Of a stretch of DNA of 64,000 nucleotides, positions 1 through 12,228 are shown piece by piece. This DNA is from Monarcha castaneiventris obscurior (Eukaryota > Chordata > Aves > Passeriformes > Monarchidae): NCBI GenBank assembly GCA_026261815.1, contig JAMPIT010000059.1, positions 17,780,001 through 17,844,000 on the forward strand. Direction: 5' to 3'. Positions within the stretch are counted from its first letter, which is position 1. Every line of letters starts with the position of its first letter. The notes below the pieces were generated by a model, which saw only the letters and a program-made list of their open reading frames with translations, was not told the DNA's origin and ran no database searches. Made by a program: the position numbers and the translations under genes.

Positions 1-869
1 GTTTACAGTAAATTGTTCTTATCTCACCTTGTGTTTCTTGCCTTTTGTGCCTCCAATTTTCCTGTTGAGCCCACAGCAGGAGGAAGGGAGGGGGAAAACA
101 AGGGAGTGAGAGAGAGACTCATGGTTTGGACAATAAGTGGGGTACTGAATTGAGGAATACCATTCCCAAACCAAGACAGTAGCGCAATCACAAAATAAAA
201 ACCTTAGCATCTTTACAGAAAAAGAGGAAGAGAAAAGCAATACCTATAAGTTACAATTCTAGGCCTGTCAGACAGGAAATACATCAAAAACTGAGAATTT
301 ACAACCAGCATAATATGTAGCCACAATCAACACTGGTAAACCCGAAGAGGCTCTATGAATTTACTGTCCTAGCTCTGGGATGTAAACCTAATAAATTATG
401 GGCTGTGATCATTAAAATTCAGTTTCATTAAAAAAAAAAAAAGTATATTTCCAACCAAATATGGCTTATAGATCCCTAAAATGCCCCCTTTAATTTGATT
501 TAGCATGCTGTTGTATGGTCTTTTCTGAAAATCAAATTGTAATTGCGACACTTCAACACTGCAAGTATCATGACATGAAAGTACTCACTTGAAAAGAAGA
601 TACTGAGTACAAGTACCTCTGGCATTACACCAAACGTGTATATATATATAATGTCTTTCTTTTGTAAAATTTTAAAAGGAAGTAATTGTTAGATTAGATT
701 GGTGTGTTAATTTATAAGAAGCAAAGTATTAAAACTCCTCTTTATTTATATAAAAATGTTGTAAAAAACACAAAGAGAGTGAAACTGTTTGGTTTGATAC
801 ATTATGGTACATAGAAATTAAATAAGAACAGAAAAATTTTAAAGATATAAAACCTGAAAGCTGAGGACG

Positions 870-935
870 GAAATTTGCTTTATGTTTTATCTTTTATGTT
901 TTATATATTTGATTTATGTTTTATCTCTAAATGTT
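870..935. repeat. Degenerate TTTATGTTTTATC minisatellite
   Basis: The phrase TTATGTTTTAT occurs three times within about 60 bases, with short T/A-rich spacers. It looks like local slippage in AT-rich DNA and has no visible coding or transposon context. Confidence 0.55.
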
Positions 936-1104
936 ATCTTTTAACATTTTTGTTTTCCCTCAAATTCTTGGCTGTGAGAATAATACATGAGTATGTAAAA
1001 AACTGCTTTTTACAACATAAGCAGAACACATGAGGAAAGTTATATGTCTGAAACTACTAGACTTAGGAAGTTTTTTATCTCCTAAGTAAATTGTTCATAT
1101 TTAA

Positions 1105-1149
1105 TAATTCATGTGGAATTGGTACTGTAATTCATGTGGAATTGGTACT
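1105..1149. repeat. 23-bp tandem duplication
   Basis: A 23-base unit starting TAATTCATGTGG and ending GGTACTG at 1105-1127 is followed immediately by a second copy at 1128-1149 that is identical until its last base. Such identity suggests a recent local duplication. Confidence 0.85.
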
Positions 1150-2883
1150 AACCTTCCATGAGTTTGGTTTTTGTTGGTTTTTTTTTTGCTTTGGTTTCTG
1201 TAGTTTTGTCTTCCCCTTTTGGTTTGGACTGGAGGATGGGGGAGTCGACATTATTTTACACATACACAGACTCCATCTCTTCAGTGTTCAGCATGAAATT
1301 GAAACAAATTAAACCCATGGCCATATTCCCTCTTTTATGAATACCTTTGACATTCAAACTATTGCAATCAAATGCAAGCTCATGGTATGTAAAAATCAAG
1401 CTCTGGATTTAGTATATAAAATCCCTCTGGAGTACAAGACTTTGGGAGAACTGGTGTTTGATTTCTTTCTCTTTTATCTTTGATTGTAGATACAGTAATT
1501 CTGGCCATATGAGGTCTGCTTTTAATTGAGGCTTTGTATGAATTTCTGTATCCTTTGATACCACATTTCAAAGGTACAATGTAAGATTTTGAGGTGACCA
1601 AAAAGGGTCATAAGAAAACTCTAGAGTAATATCAATGTCTTGGACAGCAATGTAAGAACATACCTAATTCTTTAGCTGAGAATCTGGCAAAAGAAAGGCA
1701 CTGAGATTGCAGTAACATAAAACTGTAGCTGTGATTGAAGGTGGTGACAAAATCCCCTTTGCTTATAATGAGAACTGGGATCATGCCTGTGATAAATAGT
1801 TTTCCTTCATGTTGTGTTGTAGCCTTTTATTTGGTGATCAAAGTGATTGGTTTCATCAGGTTTTGTGTTTGGGGTTTATTTTATTTTATTTTGTAATTAA
1901 TTTTTCTCCTTACTTTTGGTACACACTTGGCATTCTACTATAGTGTAGAATTTATTTCCTGTACTGATCATGGACCATTTCTTGCTTATAACTCAATCTT
2001 ATCTTAATATTTCATTCCTACCAATCTCGTTTCTGGCTCCTAGGCAGGATACTGCAGATAAACCAGGCTTTCAAATTTCTTGCCATAAGGGCTAAAATAC
2101 AAATAAAAATAATTAATTATTTAAACTGAGACAGTGCAAATGTACTGGTTTGGATATAGCATAATAAATTAAAGACAAAGTGGGACTGAAGTCTCATAAC
2201 CAAATAAAAACTGTGTATGTTACATGGGGGAACTATTTTAATTTTGATCTAGAGGCTAGGAGAGAGTATGTACTAGTTCTGCTACTTTAGTAGAGCACAG
2301 CAGACATCTGTTTCTCTACACAAGCACACTTCTTCCCAGCTTGTAGCATGAGCAAGGAAATGTTACCTCTGCCTGTCTACTGACACTTGTCCAGGACAAT
2401 ATCCAGTCTATTGTGTTTCAAGGTCCTGGATTGTTTAAAAGCTTTTCTGTGCTTACAATAAGAAGGTTTCAGCCAGCCTCTTTGAAAGTAAGGTGAGAGA
2501 AGCACAATTATAAATATCTAAGTACTACTTGCAAAGTGAGTTGCACAGGAGCTGTGCAATTCACGAGAACTGATGAACAAGTTTTAACCAGGTCTCCAAG
2601 TTCATGTCTTTCTGATGGTGTTTACAAGGAACTTTAAGCTGCCAATGGCTGAAAATCCAAACTTCAAATGGGTTTTTAAATTTAGAGGTAAACATCCCAG
2701 AGTCTGCTGCTTAGGCTAGAACTATAAAATGAACCCTTTTTTTTTCCCAGGAAAAATCACATGAATGTTGGCCTCAGTGGTGGATCACCTTCCCTACACT
2801 TAATGAATGTGGCTGCGTAAATGGCAAATTGTGAAAACCAGGCTGTCAAATAAGAATTTGTGGAACCTCTGTGTGTATGCACA

Positions 2884-3145
2884 TACAGAATCATAGCAGT
2901 GTTTAGGTTGGAAAAGACCTTTAAAGTCACTGAGTCCAAATGTTACCCCACCACTGACAATTCCACCACTAAACCAGGTCCCTATGTGCCATATCTTTAC
3001 ATCTTTCAAGTACCTCAGGGATGATGACTCCACCACTGCCCTGGGCAGATAGTTCCAGTGTTTGCAACACCTTTGGTGAAGAAATTTTTCCTAATATTCA
3101 ATCTAAACCTACCCTGGTACACCTTGAGACCATTTACTCTTGTTG
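2884..3145 (-). mobile_element. CR1 LINE 3' fragment
   Basis: Read on the minus strand this is the 3' end of an avian CR1 retrotransposon. The plus strand begins with the inverted CR1 tail (AGAATCATAG), followed by a diverged match to the GGTTGGAAAAGACCT segment and then the conserved CCACCACTGCCCTGGGCAG segment. The copy is 5'-truncated, as is usual for CR1, and carries only the C-terminal end of the reverse-transcriptase ORF plus the 3' UTR, with many substitutions. An LTR remnant follows within about 150 bases. Confidence 0.85.
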
Positions 3146-3289
3146 GACACTGCAGAGGTGGGATAGTGTTTTTCATCATGCCAATGCCCTTCCTTATGCA
3201 ACTGACTCAGTGGTAAAACTTCCCCCCAGGGGATATATTGGACATTCACATGTAGGCCTGAAAAGTATTCATCCCTTTTGATGAGGTAT

Positions 3290-3860
3290 AGTTGACTCAA
3301 CTACATTGACATGAGAGACAGCTGTCACATTTTAAAGGGTGTCATAAACCATCAAAGATGCCCCCAGACTAATTTCTGGGGCCTTCCACCAGAGGACTGT
3401 TCATGATCCACAGTGTTACAACAGACAGCGTAAAGCTCGCTCACAACGGGAGGTACCTGTGCATTCCCACAAAAACCTAAAAGTATATTAACCCATTGAA
3501 CTTTGGGCTTCATGGGCTTCCCCACCCATGACAGATCAAGACTGTGACCATCATTTCAACCAATGGACATCTAAATTACAACAATCAAGTCTTGTCACTG
3601 AATCGAGGGTTGGTGATATCTTGATATTTTTCTACTCTTATCCTTTCTTTTCCTTTATTTTCTTTATACAGTTTCTTAAGTGTTATTTTATGCTTTTTTA
3701 TTGTTGCATTTCTATAAATAATAATCAAAATGGCTGTATACCTCCTTTCCATTGCAACCAAGTTGCTCTAAATTAAACCCTGTAAATATATATATATATA
3801 TAGTCATTCAGTGTCATTTCACTCTAATTCACCCCAAGGGATCTATTAACAAGAACCTGA
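3290..3860 (+). mobile_element. Degraded LTR, same family as 26.0-26.96 kb
   Basis: This segment shares a series of landmarks with the LTR at 26002-26960: GTGTCAYAAWCCATCAAAG, then a run of GCCCCCAGAC, then a stretch ending CACCAGA, then an ATTAACCCATTG-like block, and a final AATTCACCCCAAGGGA-like end. The 5' portion is missing or unrecognisable. The U5-like end contains a TA microsatellite (about 3785-3802). I infer an old ERVL-type solo LTR fragment. No internal retroviral sequence or target-site duplication is visible, and the boundaries are approximate. Confidence 0.6.
3785..3802. repeat. (AT)n microsatellite
   Basis: About nine uninterrupted AT units inside the 3' part of the degraded LTR. 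Confidence 0.85.
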
Positions 3861-3889
3861 GTTACCCTTGTCTTTAGAGGCAGGTCGTA

Positions 3890-4844
3890 GCACCCCTCAG
3901 CAAGTCTGCATATGACACAAAGCTGAGATGTGCATTTTACACAACAAGACAGGATGCCATTCAGAGGGACGTGGACAAGAGGGACCTGGACAAGAAATAG
4001 GCCCATGAGAATATAATGAAGTGCCCCAAGTCCAAATGCAAGGTGCTGGGTAAGAGTAACTCAAGACTTGAGTACAGACAGGGAGAAGAACAAGACAAAT
4101 TCAGGGTAATTACCCTGCATCAGGGTAATTAAAGATATGAGTACAGACTGGGAGAAGAACTGATTGAGAACAGCCCTGTGGAAAAGGGGTTCTCATGGAT
4201 GAAAAACTGAATGTGATCTGGCAATGTGTACTTGCAGCCCAGAAAGTCAACCATATCCTGGACTGTATCAAAAGAACCATGACCAGCAGGTTGAGGGGCT
4301 GATTCTGTCCCTCAGATCCAGTCTTCTGAGATCCCACTTGGAATATTGTGTCCACATCTGGAATCCTAAGTACAGGAAAGACATAGACCTGTTGGAGTGG
4401 GTACAGAGGAGACCCACAAAATTGATCAGAGGGCTGGACCACTTCTGCTATGAAATTCATCCTCAAGAGAAGGGTCTGGTGAGACCTCATTGCAGCCTTT
4501 CAGTACTTAGATGAGGCTTATAAAAAAGAGGGAGGATGACTGTTCATGCTGGCAGATAGTGATAGGAAAAGAGGGAAGAGTTTATAACAAAAGGAGGAAG
4601 GACTTAGAGGGACTTAGATTTAAGGAAAAAACCTCATTCCTCAAAAGGTAGTGAGGCACTGGAACAGGGTGTGCAGGGAGGTTGTGGGTGCCCAATCCCT
4701 GGAAGTGTCCAAGACCTGGTTGAATGGGGCTCTGAGCAACCTGGTCTACTGGAAGGTGTCCCTGACCATGGCAGGGGGGTTGGAACCAGATGATCTTTAA
4801 GGTTTCTTTCAAACCAAGTCATTCTATGAATGATTCTCTGATGA
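3890..4844 (+). mobile_element. CR1 LINE, 3' part of ORF2 and tail
   Basis: A plus-strand, 5'-truncated CR1. It begins at the reverse-transcriptase catalytic motif region (CTCAGCAAGTCTGCATATGA, where the FADD motif has decayed to a SAYD-like reading), runs through the C-terminal ORF2 region (HLEYCVHIWN and DLLEWVQRRPTKLI are readable around 4335-4425), and ends with the 3' UTR (CCATGGCAGGGGGGTTGGAA) and the tail CATTCTATGAATGATTCT. Reading frames are broken, so it is a dead copy. It contains an internal 69-bp-period duplication at 4070-4160. Another CR1 fragment lies tail-to-tail immediately downstream. Confidence 0.92.
4070..4160. repeat. Internal duplication with nested repeats in CR1
   Basis: A 22-base segment (GAGTACAGACAGGGAGAAGA followed by AC) at 4070-4091 recurs at 4139-4160 with one mismatch. 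The 47 bases between the copies contain a second direct repeat, TCAGGGTAATTA (4101-4112 and 4120-4131), and the perfect 14-base palindrome AGGGTAATTACCCT (4103-4116). CR1 continues normally on both sides, so the duplication arose within the element. Confidence 0.85.
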
Positions 4845-4850
4845 TTGCAG

Positions 4851-5035
4851 TTTGTATCCTTCACTAGGTCTGTTGCCCTTCTCTGGACACACTCCAACCA
4901 CCTCAATGTCTTCTTGTAGTGAGGGCTCAAAAACTGAGCACAGTACTTGAGGTGCAGCTTCACCAGTGCTGAGCACAAGGGAACAATATATACATCCAAT
5001 GATGAAACTCCCTCCTTCTGGCCTTCCAGAAGGAT
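4851..5035 (-). mobile_element. CR1 LINE fragment, tail-to-tail with previous
   Basis: The minus strand encodes the CR1 ORF2 C-terminal region: LKYCAQFLSPHYKKTL followed by WLECVQRRATDLVK, with the conserved QRRA motif. The segment lacks the usual 3' UTR and tail and stops where the plus-strand CR1 tail ends. This suggests a truncated or rearranged copy, or insertion of one CR1 into the other followed by deletion. Confidence 0.85.
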
Positions 5036-5785
5036 GTATGGAAGGTAAGCATGTCTGTCTTTGGCTATTTCTGAAGCTGAACATAAGATTAAGACAGAAA
5101 TACAAGAAAAAGGGATCAGAAGAAAACTTGAACAGCAACAATTATTTTGTATTTTAAAAAATATGTTCACCCTGAAAGCTCCTGTAGTAGTGATTTAGTA
5201 TGTCAGTCACTTTAAATAGCAGACAATTGATTACTCAGTTTAATGCAACTGCTCTGTGTGCAGTAAGAAAATGCTCATTTTGTTGGTTCATCTGTTTCCA
5301 TCATTAAAAAAACACACTCCTTTCTTATAAAATTCCTTAACATTGCATGATGCTGTCCTCAGAGTCATGACTTTCTGAAATTCTTGGATATAGTTTGACC
5401 CATTTATTTTTACCATTCTCTCCGGTAATTGATTTAATATATAACACCAGGATAGATGCAGACCCTTGAACCAAAGTGCAGTGCAAAGATGACAGGATGC
5501 AAAAGCCAGAAAAAACTATCAATATATATATAAACCACTGCAGAATAACATATTTCTTCTGCTTTCACATTGATCATGGCAATATATGAGTCAGAGAACC
5601 ACTTAAAATAACTTTTTTTAAAAAGAATTTGTGCAGCCTATCTATCTGCATTATGGAACATTAGTTCTAGTGCTGCACATGGCCATACTACAAATATATT
5701 AATGATGCTTTAAAACAAATAAGTAAACAAATAAATAAATAGATTCAGAGGGAATTCAAGCATTCTGAGTATGATAATCCCTAGA

Positions 5786-5950
5786 GGGCCCCAGTACCCC
5801 TGTGTCCCAGTGAGGGTCAAGGTCAGGACTGGTCTGGCCGAGGGCATGGGTGGGCAATGGCCAGGTGAGGTTGTGGGGAATGGGTGGTTGAGACAGCAGA
5901 CTGGGGTTCACAAGGCATATGGCCAGGCATGGGCACAGCTGCCACACAAC
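5786..5950. other. Small GC-rich island of unknown origin
   Basis: About 165 bases with much higher G+C than the flanks. On the plus strand it is rich in GGGCATGGGTGGGCAATGG- and GGCCAGG-like words, and GGCCAGG occurs twice. Both strands are open for 60-87 codons, but the peptides have no recognisable motif. It may be a fragment of an unidentified repeat or a relic of a minisatellite; I cannot assign it. Confidence 0.4.
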
Positions 5951-7199
5951 TTAGGCAGATACCAAGGATTAGATCCTCAGATCAAATTTAATCCAAGCAT
6001 TTCATTTGAATTAAATGATAAAGGAAGACTGTGAGCCTGCAGGTCTACACACTGTATCTTTTATTCTCTTATAAGTGAAGGCTAGTGCAAAGACAAACTG
6101 TTCTAATACTGGCCTACAACACAGACAGAAAAATCACTTACCTTGCCTTGAATTTCATGTTGGGATTTGTGTCACTCAGAACATGCCAGTTCCTTGTAAT
6201 AATTGCGTAAAGACCCTCTGAAGTGCACAAGTATAGCAAACTTTATCGCCAGCATATTGCTTATAGGATGCCAACACGTTTCATAATTTTTAACACAGAA
6301 GGGACTGGAGTTCATGACTTATTTTTCTTTTTTTTGTTTTCCCTTTTTACCCACCCCCATCCCCCTGTTGAATCTATAATAATGTTTTGCCAGTAAGCTG
6401 AAAGCACAGCTTTCAATCACTTTTTGTGGCAGAGTGGTCAATGATCCAAAAATGAAAACATAGGCCTATAGCCAGAAAAATGAGTTTATTTCAGCATCCC
6501 TCAAAATCCAGTCATGCAGGAACTCAAAGAAAAATTTTAAATTTAGTTCCCAGTTACTGAAAGTGCTCAATCAAAAAAGTTCTGAGGTAAGTCTGAGAAC
6601 ATAAAGATTCATTTTCCAGATGTGACCAAATCTTCATCATGGCTTTTGTTAAGATGTGACAGAGAAGACATCCATGATCACTGGATCTTCCCCTTCTATC
6701 AATAGTTTGTCACAGATGTAAGGCCATTTTTAGAGGTATTACACTCCTTTTAAAAATTATTTTTTTTTTGAGGGAGGACAAGGACTCTCATTCTGAGCTT
6801 GTACAAACAATCACTCAGTGGAAAATAGATTACATTGCATGAATTGTATCAATGTAGATACAAAGTCTCTACTAACAGAACTACTGTCTTCTTTAGGAAA
6901 CTGGATGGTTTTCTCCTGAGAAAAAAGCTATTGTTTCCAGTTCAAACAAACACACAAACAAACATCTAGTTCTCTTTTTGGGTTCTCAGTTTACAGGTCA
7001 GAACTGCAAGGTTTCATTTCTTTCTTTCCAACAGAAAAGTCATGTAAAGTGATGAGCACAGGTATGTTTTATATCTCATGGCCTAAGGTCATGTCAAGTC
7101 CTCACTTTATTCTTTTCCCTAAGCACTTCAGAGCTCAGATTTGGGTGACATCTCAAATGCCTAGGAAAAAGATTGCTAACAGTGTGCAAGCTGACATTT

Positions 7200-7690
7200 T
7201 CTGCTCGTAATGTACCTATATGATGGTTAATTTTCAAGCAATGTTATGTGATAAATGGTCACACTTTGTAGTGTCATTTTACTCCTGCTTCTAAAAAAAT
7301 ATATCCCCCCAAGGCTTTTTCAATACTTTTGAGTCATAGCAGGAAAGGGCTGAACGAACAAATTTGTCAACATTGATCAAAGCTGACATTCATGTTACCC
7401 TTCAGAGGCCTTCTATGTAGGTTTTCTTCACCCTGCTGTTTTCAAGGCTTCTCATGTGTTTTCATGATTGGTGATAAGACATTCTGATGTGCATTTTAGA
7501 TTCATCTTTTGATTCACTATGTATGGAAATTTCCTGATCTGAACCTTGCCAAATTAATTTTTCAGATTAATTTTCAGCAATATGCAATTGCCTACTCAAG
7601 TGCAATATGGATGACTCTGCCCCTGATTATTTTGACATTGCCTATACAGTACTCCAACTTCAAATTTTTATGCTAATCAATTAATAATCA
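7200..7690. other. Candidate conserved non-coding stretch
   Basis: Unique sequence with no transposon similarity and a high density of TAAT cores, including an ATGCTAATCAATTAATAATC block near 7671-7690 that holds an octamer-like ATGCTAAT and several homeodomain-type cores. This pattern is typical of vertebrate regulatory elements in gene deserts, but composition alone cannot prove it, because AT-rich DNA contains such cores by chance. Confidence 0.25.
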
Positions 7691-10600
7691 TGAAAATATT
7701 TTCCTTTTAGAAAACTTTGAGATAATTTTCAGTTAAATAGAAGGAAGTTTTTTGAAGGGCTGTAACTAGACAACAAATCTGTGAATAACATTTGGTAAAT
7801 TCTTTGGTCTTGACAAATGAGGATCTATATGTCAAATAGCGTGGCATAGAATTTTTAGTTCTTTCAGTCATATTTTGTACAGTTTTATACATATTGCATG
7901 GAGCAAGCATTTCAAGAAAACACATTAAAAGAGAACCTATAATTAAAAAATGCCTGGCCATAACCTTTATACTCATGTTATTAAATAAGAAAGACATCAA
8001 CAAATATTTATGCTTTCTGCATGCAGACATTTCAGATCAGTGACTAAAGCCCATTAACCAAGAAAATTATATTGGCAACATGTAGCTTAGAACCACTACG
8101 AATAAGATACAATTAGTGTTGTGCAGGCAGGATTAATTCTTAAATTTTATACAATTAAAATAACCATAATGTATGTTTTTATGGGGAGAAAATTCAAAGC
8201 AATCTTTCATACAAAGAAGTGACTCAAAAAGTGTGTAAGTTAAAAGACTTTAAATATTAAAAACAAATTCCTAACCATGAAAACTTACTACTTCCATCAG
8301 CTGAATCTGTTAGCATCCACTTACTAGGCTAATTACAGCAATAAATAAATTAAATTATTGCTAATTATATCTTCCAATTCCTATCCTTCCTATTTTTCTT
8401 CACCCAAGATGTGAGGGGATTGTTCTTGCTGGAATAAAATCAGCAAGTATACAAAATAAACACAGTTCATGGTCAATTCAAATATTGGAGGGTATTTGTT
8501 TTTTTGGTTTTTTTTCTTAAGCAAGAACAATACACATTTAATAATGACAAAGCAATTGACAACAATTTGCATATTTTATGTGATCCATCTTCTGTAAGCA
8601 GTCAGCCTGGCAATAAGATGACTTCTCTCCTGTTTTTCCTAAAGGTCTGAACATCCACATCGCCCACCGATTTTGACTTGAAGCTTTCATTATTCAGGAC
8701 TCTAAAAAATAAAGCCCAGAGGTCATTTGATAAAACAGCTGGACTGTTGCTCCAAAGCAATTAACTTATCATGAAAAAAAAAGCCAAAGGAATGGTCCCA
8801 CCAAATATAAAATACCTAGAAGAAAATGTTAAAAGATTCTCAGGCAACTTAGCGCTAAGACTAAACCAAACAAAAACCCCTTCATCTTAGAAATCCTCTT
8901 TATCTTTCCATAAAGTTGTGTGAACTGTAGGAACTTCTGGGTTTGTGATACAGAAAAGCTAAAAATCATCTATGAATTCTTTAGGTTAAACATTCATATT
9001 GGTACCATCTTTTGTTTCTGAAGACTCTGAAGGTCCTTACTTCTTTCTTAACACCTACTATGGATTCAGCCATGTTTGGTTTCTGATCTGGTCTAAAGAC
9101 TGGAAATTCTAGACGCATAATGCAACCTCAGATTACGGACTGCGAAAAAATCATTGCTTCCCAGTACTCATGATATTCTGAATTTAAGTGTGTTGCTGAG
9201 TGTGAACTTGGCTCACTGAAGCTTAATTTGCTTAAGTTACGGTTCTGTACATGTAAAAAAATAGATGGTCTGTGGGACTCAGTGTAGGTATTTAAAGAAA
9301 TATGCATTGGATTTGCAGGATAGATGAACACTTCATAGTGAAATGTCAGTGTGGTGGAAAATATGTCTTTGGGACATGGTAACATAATTACAATGCTAAT
9401 CAAGGACAATGCAAGACTCTCCAGTAAAGTTGACAAGCTTGAGAATTAATCCAGGATTAAGCATTTCAAGATTACTGGTGTCCCAGTGAGGAAAAGCCTA
9501 AGAATTTAGTAATCTTTATGGCAGCACTTCAGAAAGATGAAGTAAAATATTTATTTTCAAAATGATTTTGGGCTGCTTCACCATAACAATTTGTATCCAG
9601 CCACATCTTCATAGGTTGTCTTGAAACTGGTCCAATTTTCACAGAACACTTTCTTCAGAGGCACCAAAATATACAAAGGAAAATCCATGTTGTTTATACA
9701 CATGCAGATACTGGTGCATCTATTCTCCCTCCTCTCTTACATGATTGTAAAAAACCTCCTCAATTCAAATTTATATAAATATAACTATCCATACTAGTTT
9801 GAGTCTGTAGACCAATAGTCAGACCCTGGAAACAGAGCAACTGCAGAGATTAACACTCTGTCCCTTATCAGCTATTTATTGCTGTCCATTAGATAGGTTA
9901 GCAGATAGCAAAAACAAAATCACAAGGGATTTATGTGTTATCACTCATGCATAACTACCACAGAAAGGCTAATTACACCTTTTATTCACCATTATCATTC
10001 CACTTTTAAAATCCAGCTAAATGATAACAATTATAAATATAAAACATGCTTACAATTCAAATTTTACTCTTCACATAAAAGCCAGCTCAGCATAATTATT
10101 TTTCTCCTCACTGAAAAGCGTAAATTGATGGCAACATTCCCAGATGAGCGTATCTTTTTATTGCCTCAAAGTTTTTCTGTGAAGCATCATTTTATAATTT
10201 CATCTTATTGCTTGTTACATGGAAATTGAGGTTGACAAATGACACAAGTCTCAAATAATGGAAGGCTGTGTTTTTAACCTTTTCTGTTAGCCCCATAATA
10301 GGCAGCACCTGTATCATGGAGAGTCTGAAAAGATTTTCTATTATTTTCAGCTAGGAGGAGCATAGTTAGTTTATACTTTAATGACATATGTTACTGAGAA
10401 ATTATATGATTGCATGCTACTGGAAAGGCATAAGTTATTGTTTTTTTGATGCTATAAAGGCCTAAATTGGCATGACATTTGAGCTTGATGCAAAGTCTGT
10501 GTCAGGTCTGATTGATGTATGTCTTTTGCCTAGTGAAAACAGACAAACATCAACTACAGTGACTGTCTAGTAGTCATAAAATAGTTTTTATCACAGGAAA

Positions 10601-12210
10601 AAAGGGGAAGTTGAACAGTGTAAAGTTTACATTTAATTTCCAAAATGCTGGCATACTTCAAAGTACAAGACAGCACCTGTTCACTTAGATTAATTTATTT
10701 CTTTTCTGTTCAATTTATTTTTTACTAATGTCAGAAAAATGAGTTGAATATTAGGATTTCAATAAAGTTGGGATATGAGGTGAGACAGTGTACATGAAAA
10801 GGCCTGTTGATAAAGAGAAGTGTGGTAGTTATCACACTTCAGAGACTGTGGTCAAAATAAACCAATGCCACTAATTTCTTTAGGCTGCCAGCTGCCAACT
10901 GAGAGGGTACTTTAGAATTTCAGGAAGAAGATAAATGACTTTAATATGTAACTCATACTCTAAGATGAAATTTCTCCATGTCAGTAACATTTTTTTGTCA
11001 GAAAATTCTGTCAAAGCCTCTTGAATGATAAATTATTATTTATGAATCCAGCACCAGAACCCAAGTACTCATTCTGGAATTAGACACTATGATGCATTTC
11101 AGGATACCTGAAATTTTCCAAAGCCGGACATATTAGAATCTCAGCATTCTAAAAAGAAGAAAGGGAAAAATGTGTTTGACTGGTTCTGATGAAAACTATC
11201 CCTTCAGCAATCAAGTATAGAGAATGAGCTGTGTCATGAAAATGAACACAGCTATGTACTACTATATTAGTAGATGAAGTAGAATTACGTATATCCAGGA
11301 TGGAGGAAATTATGTAAGGGATACACCTGAGTCACAACTCCTCATTTACCTACCCATTATTGGCTCTAAAGCACAGAATAGATTTAAGGGAGTTGAAGAA
11401 AGATATCATCCTTTTGAAGATATGAGAGGTCACAATGAAAAGAATATGCTGCCCATTCCCTCAAGATGGTTTGGGAAAAGGAGGGAACTTTTTTGTTGAA
11501 AAGCAGCTAAATATCACCAAATACATGAACAGATACTGTGTTTCCAAAACTGTAGGTGGGGGTCAGTGTCTTGCTATCACAGGAGAGATGAAAGGCTGGG
11601 CAGAGATAGGTCATAAGGACTTAAAATATGAAAGCAAATCATTTATGCTTGGTGCAGCAGGGAACGGAAAGACGGTGGAGAGAAGTAAAAAGAGGATTAA
11701 CAAGAGCTAATCCTAGATATGAAGGTTTGTATGGTTTATGTAGATTATCGCCTCTGCAGTGGAAATGGATTTGTTGCAGAGTGGCACCCAAATGTGTGTA
11801 TTTCCTGCAAATTGTGAATTTAAATCTGTCAAGCTGTTTTTTGAGTTACAGGTCATCAAAAATACTTTGATAAAGAGCAGCTGCGCAGTGAAGGTTGCAA
11901 GCAGACTTCTTTTATATGCTAAAATGAGGTTTTTTCTCTCTTTATTTTGCATAGCAAAATATTTTTAAATTGCAATCAAGCAACAATGAAAAATTTGCAC
12001 ATGCTCTAAAGGTCAGTGATCCGGCTACCAAATACCATATATCTGAAAATAATCCCTTTTTTTTAATATTCTTTAATTCATCTAGCATCTTTTGGAGTGA
12101 CTTAATCTTAAAAAAAGATGAAGTTTCAAGCAAAGAAACCTTGACATAAGATTTATGCTTCATTTACAGTCAAATGAGTAAAAACTGGAAAATGGGCAAT
12201 GTGCATGTAC

Positions 12211-12228
12211 ATCTATCTATCTATCTAT
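12211..12228. repeat. (ATCT)n microsatellite
   Basis: Four and a half uninterrupted ATCT units. Short and unremarkable. Confidence 0.85.

Larger units (their letters stand above)
1..2883. other. Gene-free AT-rich unique DNA
   Basis: I see no gene or recognisable transposon here. The longest open frames are about 73 codons and look like chance. Small features are an A run near 430-442, a short TA tract near 640-655, a TTTATGTTTTATC-type degenerate minisatellite near 870-935, and a 23-bp tandem duplication at 1105-1149, listed separately. Confidence 0.6.

Noticed and set aside
4101..4131. CAGGGTAAT words resembling half of a homing-endonuclease site
   Set aside because: A nine-base match in a local duplication; no intron, endonuclease gene or full-length site is present.
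4634..5170. 178-codon minus-strand frame
   Set aside because: It runs through a minus-strand CR1 piece and then antisense through the plus-strand CR1 tail; only the CR1 part has meaning, and it is a broken remnant.
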